Assembly (NCBI RefSeq): GCF_003597395.2
Contig: NC_133773.1
Coordinates: forward strand, 125,257,925 to 125,321,924
Reading direction: 5' to 3'
From: Chelonoidis abingdonii
Lineage: Eukaryota; Chordata; Testudines; Testudinidae
Length of the DNA: 64,000 bases
Of this stretch, positions 14,130-24,511 are shown piece by piece. The position numbers and the translations under genes were made by a program. The notes below the pieces were generated by a model that saw only the letters and a program-made list of their open reading frames with translations, searched no databases and was not told where the DNA came from. Numbering within the stretch: the stretch's first letter is position 1; each line of letters starts with the position of its first letter.

Positions 14130-14820
14130 CCTTCTTCTGTATTATTTATTTTATTTTACCTGATCAATTATATTTCACTATTTTATTATGTATCTTTTTA
14201 AGATTAATTGAACAGAAAGAAAGAGGCACAGTAGTCCAACTAAAAAATACCGAAATTAAAGGAGTATTCTGAAGTTAAAAGAATTAGGGTTCACTTAACT
14301 CCATTCAAGTTAATGGGACACCCTCCATGGCTTATACTGGAGTTGAGATCAGGCCTTCTTAAAAGATGGTCTATGATTTGGCCACAATTGTTACATTAGA
14401 GTTCAATTAAGCATTAAGTTAAAAGTTGTCACTGACACCATAGTGCTTATGACATTGTTCCTGAAATGGGCTCAGGCTCTGCATTTAATGCCCCATTTGT
14501 GTCAGCAGTGATGGGAAAGGGGTGTCTGGATCTTTACAGCTGAGATATTGCTGCAAGACTGGCTTACTAGACTAACACTACATTAACTGACATGTGAAAA
14601 GCTAATGGAAAAGGCTCTATATTGTTCTGATTAATGACAAAAGAGCTAAATGAATGTGTCACATAAAGACTTTAAACAACAAAACTCTGTGGGATGGTTA
14701 GAAAAAGCTAAGACTTACCCCAAAATTAAAATCACCGAACTTTGTCCTTCAGCAGATGGGATTCAATATCAACTTGTTTAGAATCTTTTTTTCTCTTTAA
14801 ATATTTTATGTTATAGAAGT
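14130..14820. other. Intron sequence, nothing identified
   Basis: AT-rich intron. A short stretch near 14295-14355 (CTCCATTCAAGTTAATGGG) is a copy of a dispersed foldback motif also seen at 3280, 24270 and 51700. No gene. Confidence 0.45.
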
Positions 14821-14821
14821 T

Positions 14822-15300
14822 ACAGGGCCTGACATGGCTCCCTGCACTGCCCCCCCTTTCTCCACCGTATCGAACAAAAACTACTCATCTTCACATTCAA
14901 GGTCCTGTTCCCATCCTACATATAATCTCCCAATCTGCCACTCATGCTTGGGAGGAGCGCCTCATAAATATTTGTAAAGCTATCGTCATTGTCATCCTTT
15001 AAATCCGTTCTTAAAACTCTCCTGTGCTGTGATGCCTACCAAAAACTTGACAACACTTAGGTAACTGACATGTTGAGGCCATGGCCTATTATACTGTCCA
15101 ATATTGTCTCAGTGTTTCCTGGTGATCACCCATCTATGTGTCTGTATCCACCTTTTGTCTCATTTTAGATGCAGATTGGGGCAGGGACTTTCTTTTCATT
15201 ATGTCTGTGTACAGTACCTACTATACTGGGATCTTGGTCCATGACTGGGCTCCTAGATGTTACGATAACACAAATAATAAAATTAAACTCACTAGGACAT
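14822..15300 (+). mobile_element. L2-like LINE 3' end
   Basis: The broken translation gives LLIFTFKVLFPSYI at about 14882, then SFKSVLKTLLCCDAYQK at about 14996, both matching the C-terminal L2 reverse transcriptase region in order. It is followed by a typical tail (GGGGCAGGGACTTTCTTTTC, ..., TAACACAAATAATAAAATT). Strongly decayed. Confidence 0.65.
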
Positions 15301-15554
15301 GGGTTGGGCCCACAGCGCAAGACTTCTGCATGTAAAATCCAGCCGCAGAACTAAAAAACATCTTATTAAGTGTCTGATCCAAATGTTATTGAAGTAAATA
15401 GAAAGACGCTGTGACGTTGCACTCCATATGTTTGTGGAAATATGTTATGAGTGTAAATATAATGTAACTGAAATATGCTTTATGCAAAAGGTCTCTTATA
15501 AGATATCGTTACAAAGCTTATAATCTACTGTATGAATGTATCAGTCTTGTATCT

Positions 15555-15749
15555 AGTATCAGAGGGGTAGCCGTGTTAGTCTGGATCTGTAAAAGTAGCA
15601 GAGAATCCTGTGGCACCTTATAGACTAACAGATGTTTTGGAGCATGAGCTTTCGTGGGTGATTGCATCCGACGAAGTGGGTAATCACCCATGAAAGCTCA
15701 TGCTCCAAAACATCTATTAGTCTATAAGGTGCCACAGGATTCTCTGCAT
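15555..15749. mobile_element. Palindromic retroposon with hammerhead-like core (copy 2)
   Basis: Opposite orientation to copy 1: it starts AGTATCAGAGGGGTAGCCGT and ends GGATTCTCTGCA. The target duplication TCTTGTATCT is perfect (15545-15554 and 15750-15759, 10 bp). It lies in the LTR at 15410-16770. Confidence 0.8.
15664..15703 (+). ncRNA. Hammerhead-ribozyme-like motif (copy 2, one core change)
   Basis: Plus strand: GCAT, CCGACGA, A, GTGGGTAATCACCCAT, GAAA, GC, TC, ATGC. Stem I (GCAU/AUGC) and stem II (GUGGGU/ACCCAU) both pair. The CUGANGA box carries a U-to-C change at the invariant second position, so this copy is probably inactive. Confidence 0.45.
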
Positions 15750-16809
15750 TCTTGTATCTGAAGCTAGAAATATGAAGTATTCCTCTAAAGTCCTATTGCA
15801 ATTATGCAAAGTGTGGGCCATTAATGGTGGTTTAGAAGCTTGATGGCTCCCATTGACCAGGACAATTGGTTGTAAATGACTCTGTTTACTTGTAAGCTTT
15901 CCAGTGTTCTTGTGAGTCAGGCCAGAAAGAATGGAGCTTGGAGTCTCACAGGACATGTGACCATGTCACCTGGTACTGGAAGCCATCTTAAATCTGGTGC
16001 TTTTCCATTTAGAAGGTGGGATGGGAACCCAGAGAGACAAAAGATTCCCGCCTGTTGCCAAAACTATAAAAGAGGGTGGAACAGAACAAAGGGGAGGGTC
16101 CCAGTCATGTGAAATCTCCTGCTTTTCACCTAAGATACCTGCTGGAACTAACAAGAACTGTACCAGGGGAAAGGATTGGGCCCAGACTAGGAAGGATTCT
16201 AGTCTGTGAAAGAAGCTTATTCTCTGAGGATGAGGTTTACCTGTATTCAGTTTCTTAATGTATTAGGCTTAGACTAGCATGTTTTGCTTTATTTTTCTTG
16301 GTAACTTACTTTGTTCTGTCCGATATTTCTTGAAATCACTTAAATCCTACTTTTTATACTTAATAAAAACACTTTTGTTTATTAGTAAACCCAGAGTAAG
16401 TGACTAATACCTGGGGGAGCAAACAGTTATGCATCTCTCTCTATCAGTGTTATAGAGGGGGGACAATTTATGAGTTTACCCTATATAAAACTTATACAGG
16501 GTAAAGCAAATTTATTTGGGGTTTGGAATCCCATTGGGAACTGGGGGTTTGGGTGCTGGAGATAGGTGACTTGCTGAACAGTTTTTGGTTAAAGCCTGCA
16601 GCTTTGGGGGCATGAATCAGACCTGGGTCTGTGTTGCAGTAGGCCAGCATGTCTGGCTCAACAAGACAGCGTTCTGGAGTCCCAAGCTGGAAGTGGAAAA
16701 TGGGCTCAGAGGTAATTCCAGCACATCAGTTGATAGTCCCAAGGAGGTCTCTGTAACGGAACCCGTCATAGACTCCTCTACCGACTTGAATGGGTTTTGG
16801 ATCAGGCAC

Positions 16810-17300
16810 TAATATATCAGCTTTTAAATAATGAGATAAGGTGGATGATGTAATATTTATTGCCAACCAAGTCATAGGTGGTCAAGCCTAATGGTGAAGA
16901 GAAGAGTTCAACCTACAGGTTAGAGCTGGCTCAAGCGTGGATGGAGTCCAGGAAATGAGTCAAGGATCAGTACTAGAGGGGCAGAAAGCCAAATGTCAGA
17001 GTGGGGGGAGGGGAAACCAGAGTTGTAAGCCAGAGATCAGTGCTGGAGACATAGAAGCTGAATCCAGAACTGGAAGGTCAACTGGAGTCATAAGCCACAG
17101 TGTGGGTCAAAACCGGAAGTCTGAAGTAGAGGGAAACAGGAGCTGGACCAGAGCAGAGGGACCGGAAGCAGTCTGGAGCAGGGCTAGAACAAGGGCTGGA
17201 GCAAGCAGGAGCAGGGCTGGAACAAGGGCAAGCAGGGCTGCAGGTATGGTGCATGTTGAGCAACCAGTGAACTACAGTGGGGGCTTGGTCTGCTCCCTGA
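16810..17300. other. Unassigned, low-complexity GA-rich insert
   Basis: Purine-biased sequence with repeated AGCAGGGCTGGAACAAGGGC-type units at 17175-17240. It explains the open frame at 16937-17485, which I do not accept as a gene. Confidence 0.4.
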
Positions 17301-17334
17301 CAACATCTTTTATTGGACCAACCTTTGCTGGTGA

Positions 17335-17377
17335 AAGAAACAAGCTTTCAAGCTACTCAGAGCTCTTCTTCAGATCT
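17335..17377 (-). ncRNA. Hammerhead-ribozyme-like motif in Penelope-like 3' end
   Basis: Minus strand: AGAT, CTGAAGA, A, GAGCTCTGAGTAGCTT, GAAA, GC, TT, GTTT. The core boxes are intact, stem II pairs (GAGCU/AGCUU with one G-U), and stem I is weak (AGAU/GUUU). Hammerhead motifs are known from Penelope-like elements. Confidence 0.5.
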
Positions 17378-17395
17378 GGGAAAGGTATTCAGAGG

Positions 17396-17953
17396 ATATT
17401 TCTACACTGCAATGTAAACCCTGGGTTCGAACTCAGGCTCAGACATAATCCCCCTTCTGTCTACACACAAATCACGCTAACCTAGGACTCAGACCCAGTG
17501 TTCTAGGAGACCACAGGGGTGGAGGATCCAAGTGTGAGTCAAGCTGGGACCCAAGGTTAAAGCCTTTCTGCTTTGCAGTGTAGTTGCAGCCCCACTGGAC
17601 TCATGCTATGGGAGTCTGTCAAAAGTATTCCACAGCCCCATCAGCTGGCTTTCTTTGTCATCTAGACAGTCATGTTTAGTGGACAGTCAAGTTTTCCCAC
17701 CTTGCTCCAGGAACAAAAGGGCTAGAGCAGCCACGTTTTGTGTGTGTGCTAAGAAGTCTGGGATATGGGTGGTTTGACTTATGCCCTCATAATGCAGTAT
17801 AGATGCTGGTGCCCCAGGCTGGGACCCAAGGTCCAACAATTCCTAACCTGGAATTACAAATGAGTGTAAACTGTCAAGCACTAGGTAAACAAATCGAGGG
17901 TCTGCTAACTCGAGTTCAACTGAACCTGGGCTTACATTGCAGTGTAGACATCC
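17396..17953. mobile_element. MITE with TCTACACTGCAATGTAA inverted repeats
   Basis: Left arm TTTCTACACTGCAATGTAAA and right arm (reverse strand) TGTCTACACTGCAATGTAAG remain similar through a CCTGGGTTC-type segment. It lies within the Penelope-like fragment, whose two halves resume on either side. Confidence 0.65.
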
Positions 17954-18189
17954 CAGAGAGTCACGGCTAAATACAAGGTGGAACAGACTGTTAAACCAAT
18001 AAGTTAACACGTTACAAAAGACCATTCAAGGGTGAAGTGGACATTAACACCTCTATAGTCATAGGACAATGGAGGGATAGTGGGTTACAGACTGTTATAA
18101 TGAGCCATAAATTCAGTGTCTTTACTGAGTTCATGATTTTTAGTGTCTAGCAATGTCCTGGGACTAAAACGGCCACAACAACACTTCAA

Positions 18190-19080
18190 ACAGGTATTAT
18201 ATAGGAAAGCCCTCAGGTTAAGCAATGTATCTAGAAAGCTTTAAATCAGCAGAACAATGTGCTGCTATCCAATCTGTTTTAGTTTGTCAAGTGCTATATA
18301 AAGGGCCAGGTTGTGCCAAACTGCTGAGCAGGGGCCAGCCACAATGACAGTCCCTGATAATGTCCCTTCTAGTATAAGCCACCTCAAAAAGAGCAGGGAG
18401 GAAGTGAAGTCTTACCTGCTCACTGGTCAGCAGAGTCATCTGAAATCCATTATCATAGATGACTCCTGTGCAGCACAGACTCATACGCACATAAGCTAAC
18501 AAAAACAATGCACAAGGCAGTTCTCTCTTTGTTATGCAGTGCTAGTTTTCTGGCATCAAATCTCTGAAGACATGTCAGGTTGCTTTTAGCTTATGAGAGA
18601 AGAGCATATGTTCGCTAGAAAGGTCAGAGATAAAGATGAAACAGACATGACTTGTCAAAATCAGGCAGCTACAACTACCTCCTCTCTTATCTGCCAACTT
18701 GTTAACTGTATTTGAAAACAGGAAGCACAAATGAAAGCCACCTAAGGTCAGCTGTCAAGTGTGCTCCAACCCTGGATCTCACACATTGGCTCTTTTTCAA
18801 TTTCTATGGCATCGTTAGTTAAAGATATATATGGAGGATTTCAGGGATAGTTAAGAATCCTCCTGAACATGAAATAAACTGAAATGGGCCTAAAGATCAA
18901 TCTGTACTGTGCTGGCTCATTTAGATCCAGGTTTCAAGAAAGAAAATTGCTCACATAATATATTGAATTAAGATACTCTTGAAATATTGTTTCATTGGTG
19001 CCTTTCTCATCAGCTATTTACCTGTGGATAAGTGGAATAATCAGAAGTGACCTCCTAGCTTGAATTACCTAGTTTAAATG
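18190..19080. other. Intron sequence, nothing identified
   Basis: Ordinary intron of HGFAC between two Penelope-like copies. A splice-like minus-strand segment near 18415-18480 was considered and rejected. Confidence 0.45.
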
Positions 19081-19134
19081 AGAGACAAGATGGGAGAGGT
19101 AATATCTTTTATTGGACCAAATTTGTTGATGAGA

Positions 19135-19178
19135 GAGACAAGCGTTTTTGAGCTACACACAGCTCTTCCTCAGGTCTG
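19135..19178 (-). ncRNA. Decayed hammerhead-like motif
   Basis: Minus strand: AGAC, CTGAGGA, A, GAGCTGTGTGTAGCTC, AAAAA in place of GAAA, CGC, TT, GTCT. Stem I (AGAC/GUCU) and stem II (GAGCU/AGCUC) are perfect, but the second core box is mutated, so it is likely inactive. Confidence 0.4.
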
Positions 19179-19879
19179 GAAAAAGTAATCAGAGCATCAC
19201 AGCTAGATATAAGATCGAACAGATAGTGTGGTATAAGTAGCTAGCACATATTCTAAGGGACAATTCAAGTTGAAGTACCCATTAACATCTCTGCAGTTAT
19301 ATAACAAAAAGGGGGACTAGTGGGTTACAGACTGTTGTAATAAGCCATAAATCCAGTGCCTTTTTGCTAGACATTAAAAATCATCGTCTTAAGAGTTATG
19401 AATTTAAGCTCCCAGGCTCATCTTTTGAAAGTGTTATGCAGGTTTTCTTTGAGGATGAGGACGGATAGGTCAGATATAGAGTGATCACTTTGTGAAAAGT
19501 GTTCACCCACAGGTGATAGAGTGTTCTTGTCTTTTATCATTTTCCTGTGTGAGTTTATTCGAGAGCGTAGTGATTGTCTGATTTCACCCACGTAGTTGTT
19601 ATTGGGACATTTAGTCACTGAGTGAGGTACACCACATGTTGTGATAAGCATGTGTAGCACTGCAGTGGGCCCGCGTGGCTCCCCTCCTCCCCGGAGAGGG
19701 TCAAGCCCTGGCAGAGGCCAGAGTGGGCGGAGCTACGGAGCTCTGAGCCCGCCCCTCAAAGGGTCAGGCGGCGACCTGGAACTATAAAAACCGGTCCTCA
19801 GAGCTCAGTCAGGCTCCAGTGGCCAGAGAGAACAGACGTCCCTCCAGGAGCTCAAAACTGGGAGCCGCCCGGACTGGCC

Positions 19880-20130
19880 GGAGCTTCCCAGCGCTCGCTA
19901 CCAGGAGGAGCTGCTGGAGCCTCCCCGCGCTCACTACCAGGAGGAGCCGCCGCCTGAGCCTCCCCGCGCTCACTACCAGGAGGAGCCGCCTGAGCCTCCC
20001 CGCGCTCGCTACCAGGAGCAGCCGCCTGAGCCTCCCCTCCCCGCGCTCACTACCAGGAGGAGCCGCCAGAGCTTCCCCACACCTACTACCCAGAGGAGCC
20101 GCCGGAGCTTCCCCGCACCTGCTGCTACCC
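19880..20130 (+). repeat. Tandem array of 36-40 bp units
   Basis: About six imperfect units contain CTCACTACCAGGAGGAGCCG and GAGCCTCCCCGCG. It lies in the R/U5-side of the LTR and produces open frames in several phases (for example 19809-20189 minus) that I do not call genes. Confidence 0.8.
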
Positions 20131-20514
20131 GGAGGAGCCACCAGCGCTACCGTGGCCCGAGTATCCCGAGGAGCTCCAGGACCTACCACCCAGCCCCGGT
20201 CGTGATGAGCCTATGCCCCTGGACCCCACAGAGACCAACGTTAGGACCCAGGTAGGTCCTGAGGGGGAGTACGGAAGCAGCCCGGGGGCAGCTGACCCCA
20301 GTCAGGCTGCGGAGTTGCTGGAGTCTATGTCAGTGTGTTGTGGCCAGGAACCCCACTGACTGACCAGCGGAGTGACAGCCGCTGTTAGGGCCTTGGGCTG
20401 GGACGCAGTGGAGTGGGAGGACCTGCGTCCCCCCTGCCACCCCACTCCGGGGTGGCAGACTCCCCATCTCCCAGGCCTGAGGAGGCCGATTACTGTTATT
20501 ACTGACCCGGCATT

Positions 20515-20810
20515 TGCTGCCCTGCCCTGACCAAGGGCTGGGCCTTTAAACTGGTACTGTTGCTCAGCCCTGACCCAAGGCCCGAGCTTACTGCTTCAGT
20601 GTTTGCTGCCTGCCCTGACCAAGGGCTGGGCCTTTAAAACTACTACTGTTGCTCGGTCCTGACCCAAGGCCTGAGCCTATTGATTCAGTGTTTTGCTGCC
20701 CCGCCCTGACTAAGGGTTGGGCCTTAAACTATTACCGTTGGTCAGCCCTGACCCAGGCCTGAGCTTACTGATTCGGTGTTGCTATCCGTCCTGACAAAGA
20801 ACCGGCGCCT
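20515..20810 (+). repeat. Tandem array of ~85-90 bp units
   Basis: Three to four units contain GCCCTGACCAAGGGCTGGGC, then TTGCTCAGCCCTGACCCAAG, and TTACTGCTTCAGTGTTTGCT. Part of the LTR at 19653-20981. Confidence 0.75.
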
Positions 20811-22087
20811 CACGGTTGTTATGGCTCAGCCCTGCCGGAGGGCCTGAGCCCCTTGCCCGTCGGGCAGACAAGTACCGGAAGGACTGCCGGGCTAACTTCC
20901 CGGGCCAACCAGAGCAGAGTGGGCCGGTGTGGCTCCCCTCCTCCCCAGAGAGGGTCGAGCCCTGGCACCACCTTGTTTACACGCACCCATGGATCTTGAA
21001 AGGTGTGTTGTGGCAGGTGTTGATCATTGGCACAGAGGAAGTATTTCTGCAGGTTTTGCATCTGTTGTTCTGACAGGATCTGGTGCCACTTTGAGTTGGT
21101 GTGTCTTGGTCTGTGGGGAGCTTGCTTCGATGATGAGTTTAGAAAGGTTGAGTGGGGGGTTGTTTCAGGAATGATTTATTGCCAAATGGGGTCCTCATCG
21201 AATATGGGTTGTAGTTGTGTGATGATTCCCAGTATGGGTTCCAGAGTGAGGTGGTAGATAACAACAAGAGGTGTGCGGCCAGAGGGAGTTTTATTTATAT
21301 ATTGAAGAAGGTTCTCTCAAGGTATTTTGGTGGCCCATTCCATGATGCAATCTACTTTTCTGGTGGAGAGTTCTTGTTTGGTGAAGGTGATTTTAAGTGT
21401 GTTAAAGTGTATATCCCAGACTTTCTCTTGGGATCTTATTCTGTGGTATCAGAGCCCCTGGCTGTAGATAACAGATTTATTGTATCTTTGGGATGGTTAC
21501 TGGATCTATGAAGGTAGGTGTGGTGATTCATGGGTTTCTTGTACAGTCATTCGTAGGGTTCCATTATTTAAGCTGATTGCGGTATCCAAGAATTTGATGC
21601 TGGTGCGGGAACATTCCAGAGAGAGCGTTTAATGGGCAGAGAGTGTTAAAATTGTGGTGGAAATCTGTGAGGGAGTTTAAGTTGTCTGTCCAGAAGATGA
21701 AAATATCATCAATGTATCTCAGGTATAACATTGATTTCATAGTGAATTTCCTTCTGGAACACTCCCACACTAGCCTCAACTTCCTGAACATCACAATCAG
21801 CTTCAACAATGGATAGCTTGTCTCTCTCACCAACAGAAGTTAGACCAATTAAATATATTACCTCACCCACTTTGTCTAATATCCTGGGACCGACACAGTT
21901 ACAACAACACTAGTTTAAATGAGTCCACATGAGACTGTCCTATGGTGCCTACTCTACACTAGCACTTTACACCCACAATAGATATGCAGTCAAAGAAACA
22001 CTTATGTCAATCTGAAAAAAGGCATTTGTCTTCTACTGTGTATCTGTTTACAAACACATTCTGTAATATTATCACATTTACCTATAT

Positions 22088-22364
22088 CAGGGTTCGGCAA
22101 CCTTTCAGAAGTGGTGTGCCGAGTCTTCATTTATTCACTCTCATTTAAGGTTTTGTGTGCCGGTAATGCATTTTAACGTTTTTAGAAGGTCTCTTTCTAT
22201 AAGTCTATACTATATAACTAAATTGTTGTTGTATGTAAAGTAAATAAGGATTTTAAAATGTTTAAGAAGCTTCATTTAAAATTAAATTAAAATGCAGAGC
22301 CCCCGGACCAGTGGCCAGAACCCGGGCAGTGTGAGTGCCACTGAAAATCAGGTGCCTACCCCTG
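22088..22364. mobile_element. hAT (Charlie-like) MITE
   Basis: It starts CAGGGTTCGGCAACCTTTCA and ends GTGCCTACCCCTG. These match the common CAGGGGTCGGCAACC-type ends of hAT elements. The flanking octamers (ACCTATAT and ACGTACAC) are only partly alike, which fits an old insertion. Confidence 0.65.
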
Positions 22365-22489
22365 ACGTACACCCTTAAATCTGCCACTTACAAATCATCT
22401 ATAGGCAAAAAGATGGTCATACCCCTGTACTTCCTAGTCCACTCTCTATTTTGTCTTCTTGTACCCACTTCTTGTGTCTGGTAGTAAAC

Positions 22490-22738
22490 TAAGGCCATGT
22501 CTACACTACAGCCCTTACAACAGCACAGCTGTGCCATTGCAAGTTCTCCTGTGTAGCTGCTCTATACCATCAGGGGAGAGCTCTCCTGCTGGCATAATTA
22601 ACCCACCCCCAACGAGTGGCAGTAGCTATGACACCCAGAGGCACTTTCCCACTGACATAGCACTGTCCATACCGGTGCTTTTGCCAGTGAAACTTCTGTC
22701 TGTTGCTGACAAAAGTGCTAGTGTAGATAAAGCCTGAG
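22490..22738. mobile_element. MITE with GGCCATGTCTACACTA ends
   Basis: Left AAGGCCATGTCTACACTACA and right AGTGCTAGTGTAGATAAAGC form inverted ends. The middle has the 'CTCTATACCATCAGGGG' type of body. It is of the same general class as 29683-30030. Confidence 0.55.
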
Positions 22739-22739
22739 G

Positions 22740-23361
22740 TTGTCTGCTTCTCTGTGCCTAACACAATGGGGTCCCTATCTGACTGGGGGCCCTCCAAACA
22801 CTACTGTAACACAAATAATAGTGAATATTTATAACAATTCCCACATTCAGGGAAGGATAGAATTTGACTCTTTGAAAAGGTTTGAGTTTTTAAAAAAATA
22901 AGTGAATCTGGAATAATAAAAATAAATATTCTGAAGGATAGCTGTAGTCCGCCTCCATCTGCACCGTCCATAATGAGCTTGGTGCCAGTCTCAATAAAGT
23001 TTAAGTACAGGCAGGAAAAAGGATTTCATGTAAAAACTTGATTGGCTTTCCTGTAATAAACTTTTGAGTTGTTACCCACAAAAAACTTGATTACTTCTTC
23101 AGCAGGGAGATCAGTCCTAGTGCATTGATTGTATATGTTTATATTCCATATTTTATTCAGTCCAGAGAGTTAATAGTAGAGGGGTCTGTACCTGTTGGGT
23201 TTCTGGGAAGTGGGCGGGCGGAAGCCTGCCCACTGCTAAAGGATCCCCCCCCAGCCTAAGGGGAGGATCCACGGACCTCAAACCCAACTGAGTTCGGGGG
23301 GACAACTAACAGAAGAACAGGGACAGGAGTGCGGTCAAAGGGTCAAAAGGATAGAGGGGTC
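22740..23361. other. Intron sequence, partial LTR-like debris
   Basis: Mostly unassigned. The string AGAGGGGTCTGTA occurs at 23174 or so and again at 23354, bracketing about 165 bases of GC-rich sequence (GGAAGTGGGCGGGCGGAAGC). This may be a small older insertion. Confidence 0.35.
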
Positions 23362-24038
23362 TGTAGTGGGGTGGTTACCCACTCCTGCCCTGAGAGGTTT
23401 AAAAGCAGCTCTAAAGAAGAGGGCTGCAGCTCTAAAAGCTGGGCTGATTGGGGAAACAGCCTCAGCTGGACCATGCCCCAGTCAGGCCAAAGCTGGGCTG
23501 TATAAAAAGGCTGTGAGCCAGGAGGCCAAACAGTCTCCCTCTGCCTGTAGAGGGAGCTGGGCCTGGCTGCAGGGAGCTGGAGACAGTGTACCTGAGTGGA
23601 GCAGGGCTGGGGAAAGGCAGAGGAGCTGGGGAGCTCCAGCTTGGAAAGCCCCAGGCTGTGGCCTAGCATAATGGCAACGGGTACTGGGGGTTGCAGAGGG
23701 CAGCTCAGGGGTAGGCCAAGGCAGCAGGTCCAAACCCCAACCTTGCCAGTGATGAGTAGGCTGATACTGCAGTCTGCCCCAGGGCACAGGGGCTAGACGA
23801 TGACTGGCAGTAGCCGTATACTAAGGTGGGATTAGTGGGTGGGGGTTTCCCGGGGAGGGAAGATCCTGAGAGAAAGGGGTTACTGCTTGGGGGCAGCGGC
23901 CCAGCTAACAGGTCACCGGGGTCCTGGGAGGGACACGGAGACTGAGGGCAGGCGGATCACCGAGAGGCCTGCAGAGGGCATTCTGGAGCTGGAATGAGCT
24001 AATTCCCAGAAGTCATCAGCAGGAGGCCGGTGTTTACA
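23362..24038 (+). mobile_element. Solo LTR (677 bp)
   Basis: It starts TGTAGTGGGGTGG, ends GGTGTTTACA, and has the 4-bp target duplication GGTC (23358-23361 and 24039-24042). A TATA box (CTGTATAAAAAGGC) is at about 23498. TG...CA ends with a short duplication and a central TATA define an LTR of Gypsy or retroviral type. No internal genes. Confidence 0.75.
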
Positions 24039-24229
24039 GGTCATATTCTCTACTTATACCGCACAAGGAATTGCCAATGATCTGAACTGGAATTCCCATA
24101 TATGAATCAAGGAAAGAATATGTATAACCCATGATGAATAATTCTTCTGCATTCTTTTTGTGCGATGACGCATAATTCTTCTGCATTACTTTTGTGCATT
24201 CTTTGTGCGTTAAGACACTGGCATTGCCC

Positions 24230-24325
24230 CATCTCTTTCTGTATACAGGGCCTGAACCAATGCTCACTGACATCAATGGGAGTCTCTTTTGATTTCAATG
24301 AGTGTTGGATTGGGCCCACAAAGAT
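24230..24325. repeat. Short foldback motif, dispersed family
   Basis: GGGCCTGAACCAATGCTCAC and ATGAGTGTTGGATTGGGCCC flank a centre of CATCAATGGGAGTCTCTTTT. The same arrangement recurs near 3250-3325 and 51677-51750. Confidence 0.55.
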
Positions 24326-24414
24326 TTATGGTAAAAACAAGACTAATGATCAGATACCTACTCATTTTAATATAAAATAAATAAACTGAAAATTTCTTTG
24401 CAAAGCTGACTTAC

Positions 24415-24511
24415 CATTTCTTTTGAGAAAATAGATTTGATATACATGTGTGGTACATCCTTCCACCATACCGAAAGGGAAATGTACATAGCTGTTCATC
24501 CTCTGTAAACA
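24415..24511 (-). CDS. HGFAC: HGFAC exon: first half of fibronectin type II domain
   Basis: The 97-nt minus-strand exon lies between an acceptor (ATTTCAG before 24511) and a donor (GTAAGT after 24415). It enters in phase 1 and leaves in phase 2. It reads FTEDEQLCTFPFRYGGRMYH, then TCISNLFSQKKW. The segment TEDxxxCxFPFRYGGRMxHxC is characteristic of HGFAC. The two cysteines (LC and TC) are the first pair of the FN2 fold, and the second pair is on the 8670-8743 exon. The entry phase requires an exon between this one and exon 1, because exon 1 ends in phase 0. The best candidate is at 27231-27264. Confidence 0.92.

Larger units (their letters stand above)
15410..16770 (+). mobile_element. Solo LTR (endogenous-retrovirus type)
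   Basis: It begins TGTGACGTTGC and ends near AACCCGTCA, imperfectly inverted ends. A TATA box (ACTATAAAAGAGG) is at about 16064 and a polyadenylation signal AATAAA at about 16361, in the order and spacing of U3-R-U5. A palindromic retroposon (15555-15749) is inserted near the start. I could not confirm a target duplication. No coding genes are attached. Confidence 0.6.
17303..18188 (-). mobile_element. Penelope-like element 3' fragment, interrupted by a MITE
   Basis: It shares its order of sequence blocks with 19087-19400: TCTTTTATTGGACCAAC, the CTTCTTCAGAT block, GTGGACATTAACACCTCT, and TAGTGGGTTACAGACTGTT. The MITE at 17396-17953 splits it. The right end (CTGGGACTAAAACGGCCACA) resembles 21881-21905, the far end of the larger Penelope-like copy. 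Confidence 0.6.
19653..20981 (+). mobile_element. Solo LTR inserted in the Penelope-like element (family shared with 58385-59524)
   Basis: It begins TGTAGCACTGCAG and ends TTGTTTACA. A TATA box (AACTATAAAAACC) is near 19782. The sequence GTGTGGCTCCCCTCC, then AGAGGGTCGAGCCCTGG near its end is shared with 58385-59524. It contains two tandem arrays, one of 36-40 base units (about 19880-20130) and one of about 85-90 base units (20515-20810). A clean target duplication was not found, so the ends are approximate. Confidence 0.6.
19087..21905 (-). mobile_element. Penelope-like retroelement (RT and GIY-YIG remnants), split by an LTR
   Basis: On the minus strand, a reverse-transcriptase piece at 21564-21833 contains YLRYIDDIFIFWTDNLNSL, with the catalytic YxDD. 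A GIY-YIG-type endonuclease piece at 19418-19652 contains KCPNNNYVGEIRQSLRSRIN, then SPVGEHFSQSDHSISDL. RT followed by GIY-YIG is the defining order for Penelope-like elements. The 3' untranslated part runs on to about 19087 with a hammerhead-like motif. The host copy is broken by stops and by the LTR at 19653-20981. Confidence 0.85.

Noticed and set aside
16937..17485. 182-codon plus-strand frame
   Set aside because: It starts in low-complexity GA-rich repeats and runs into the Penelope-like fragment and MITE.
18415..18485. Minus-strand exon-like segment (CCTGVIYDNGFQMTLLTSEQ followed by GTAAGA)
   Set aside because: The FN2 halves at 24415 and 8743 already join perfectly in phase. An extra exon between them would break the domain, and the peptide resembles no family.
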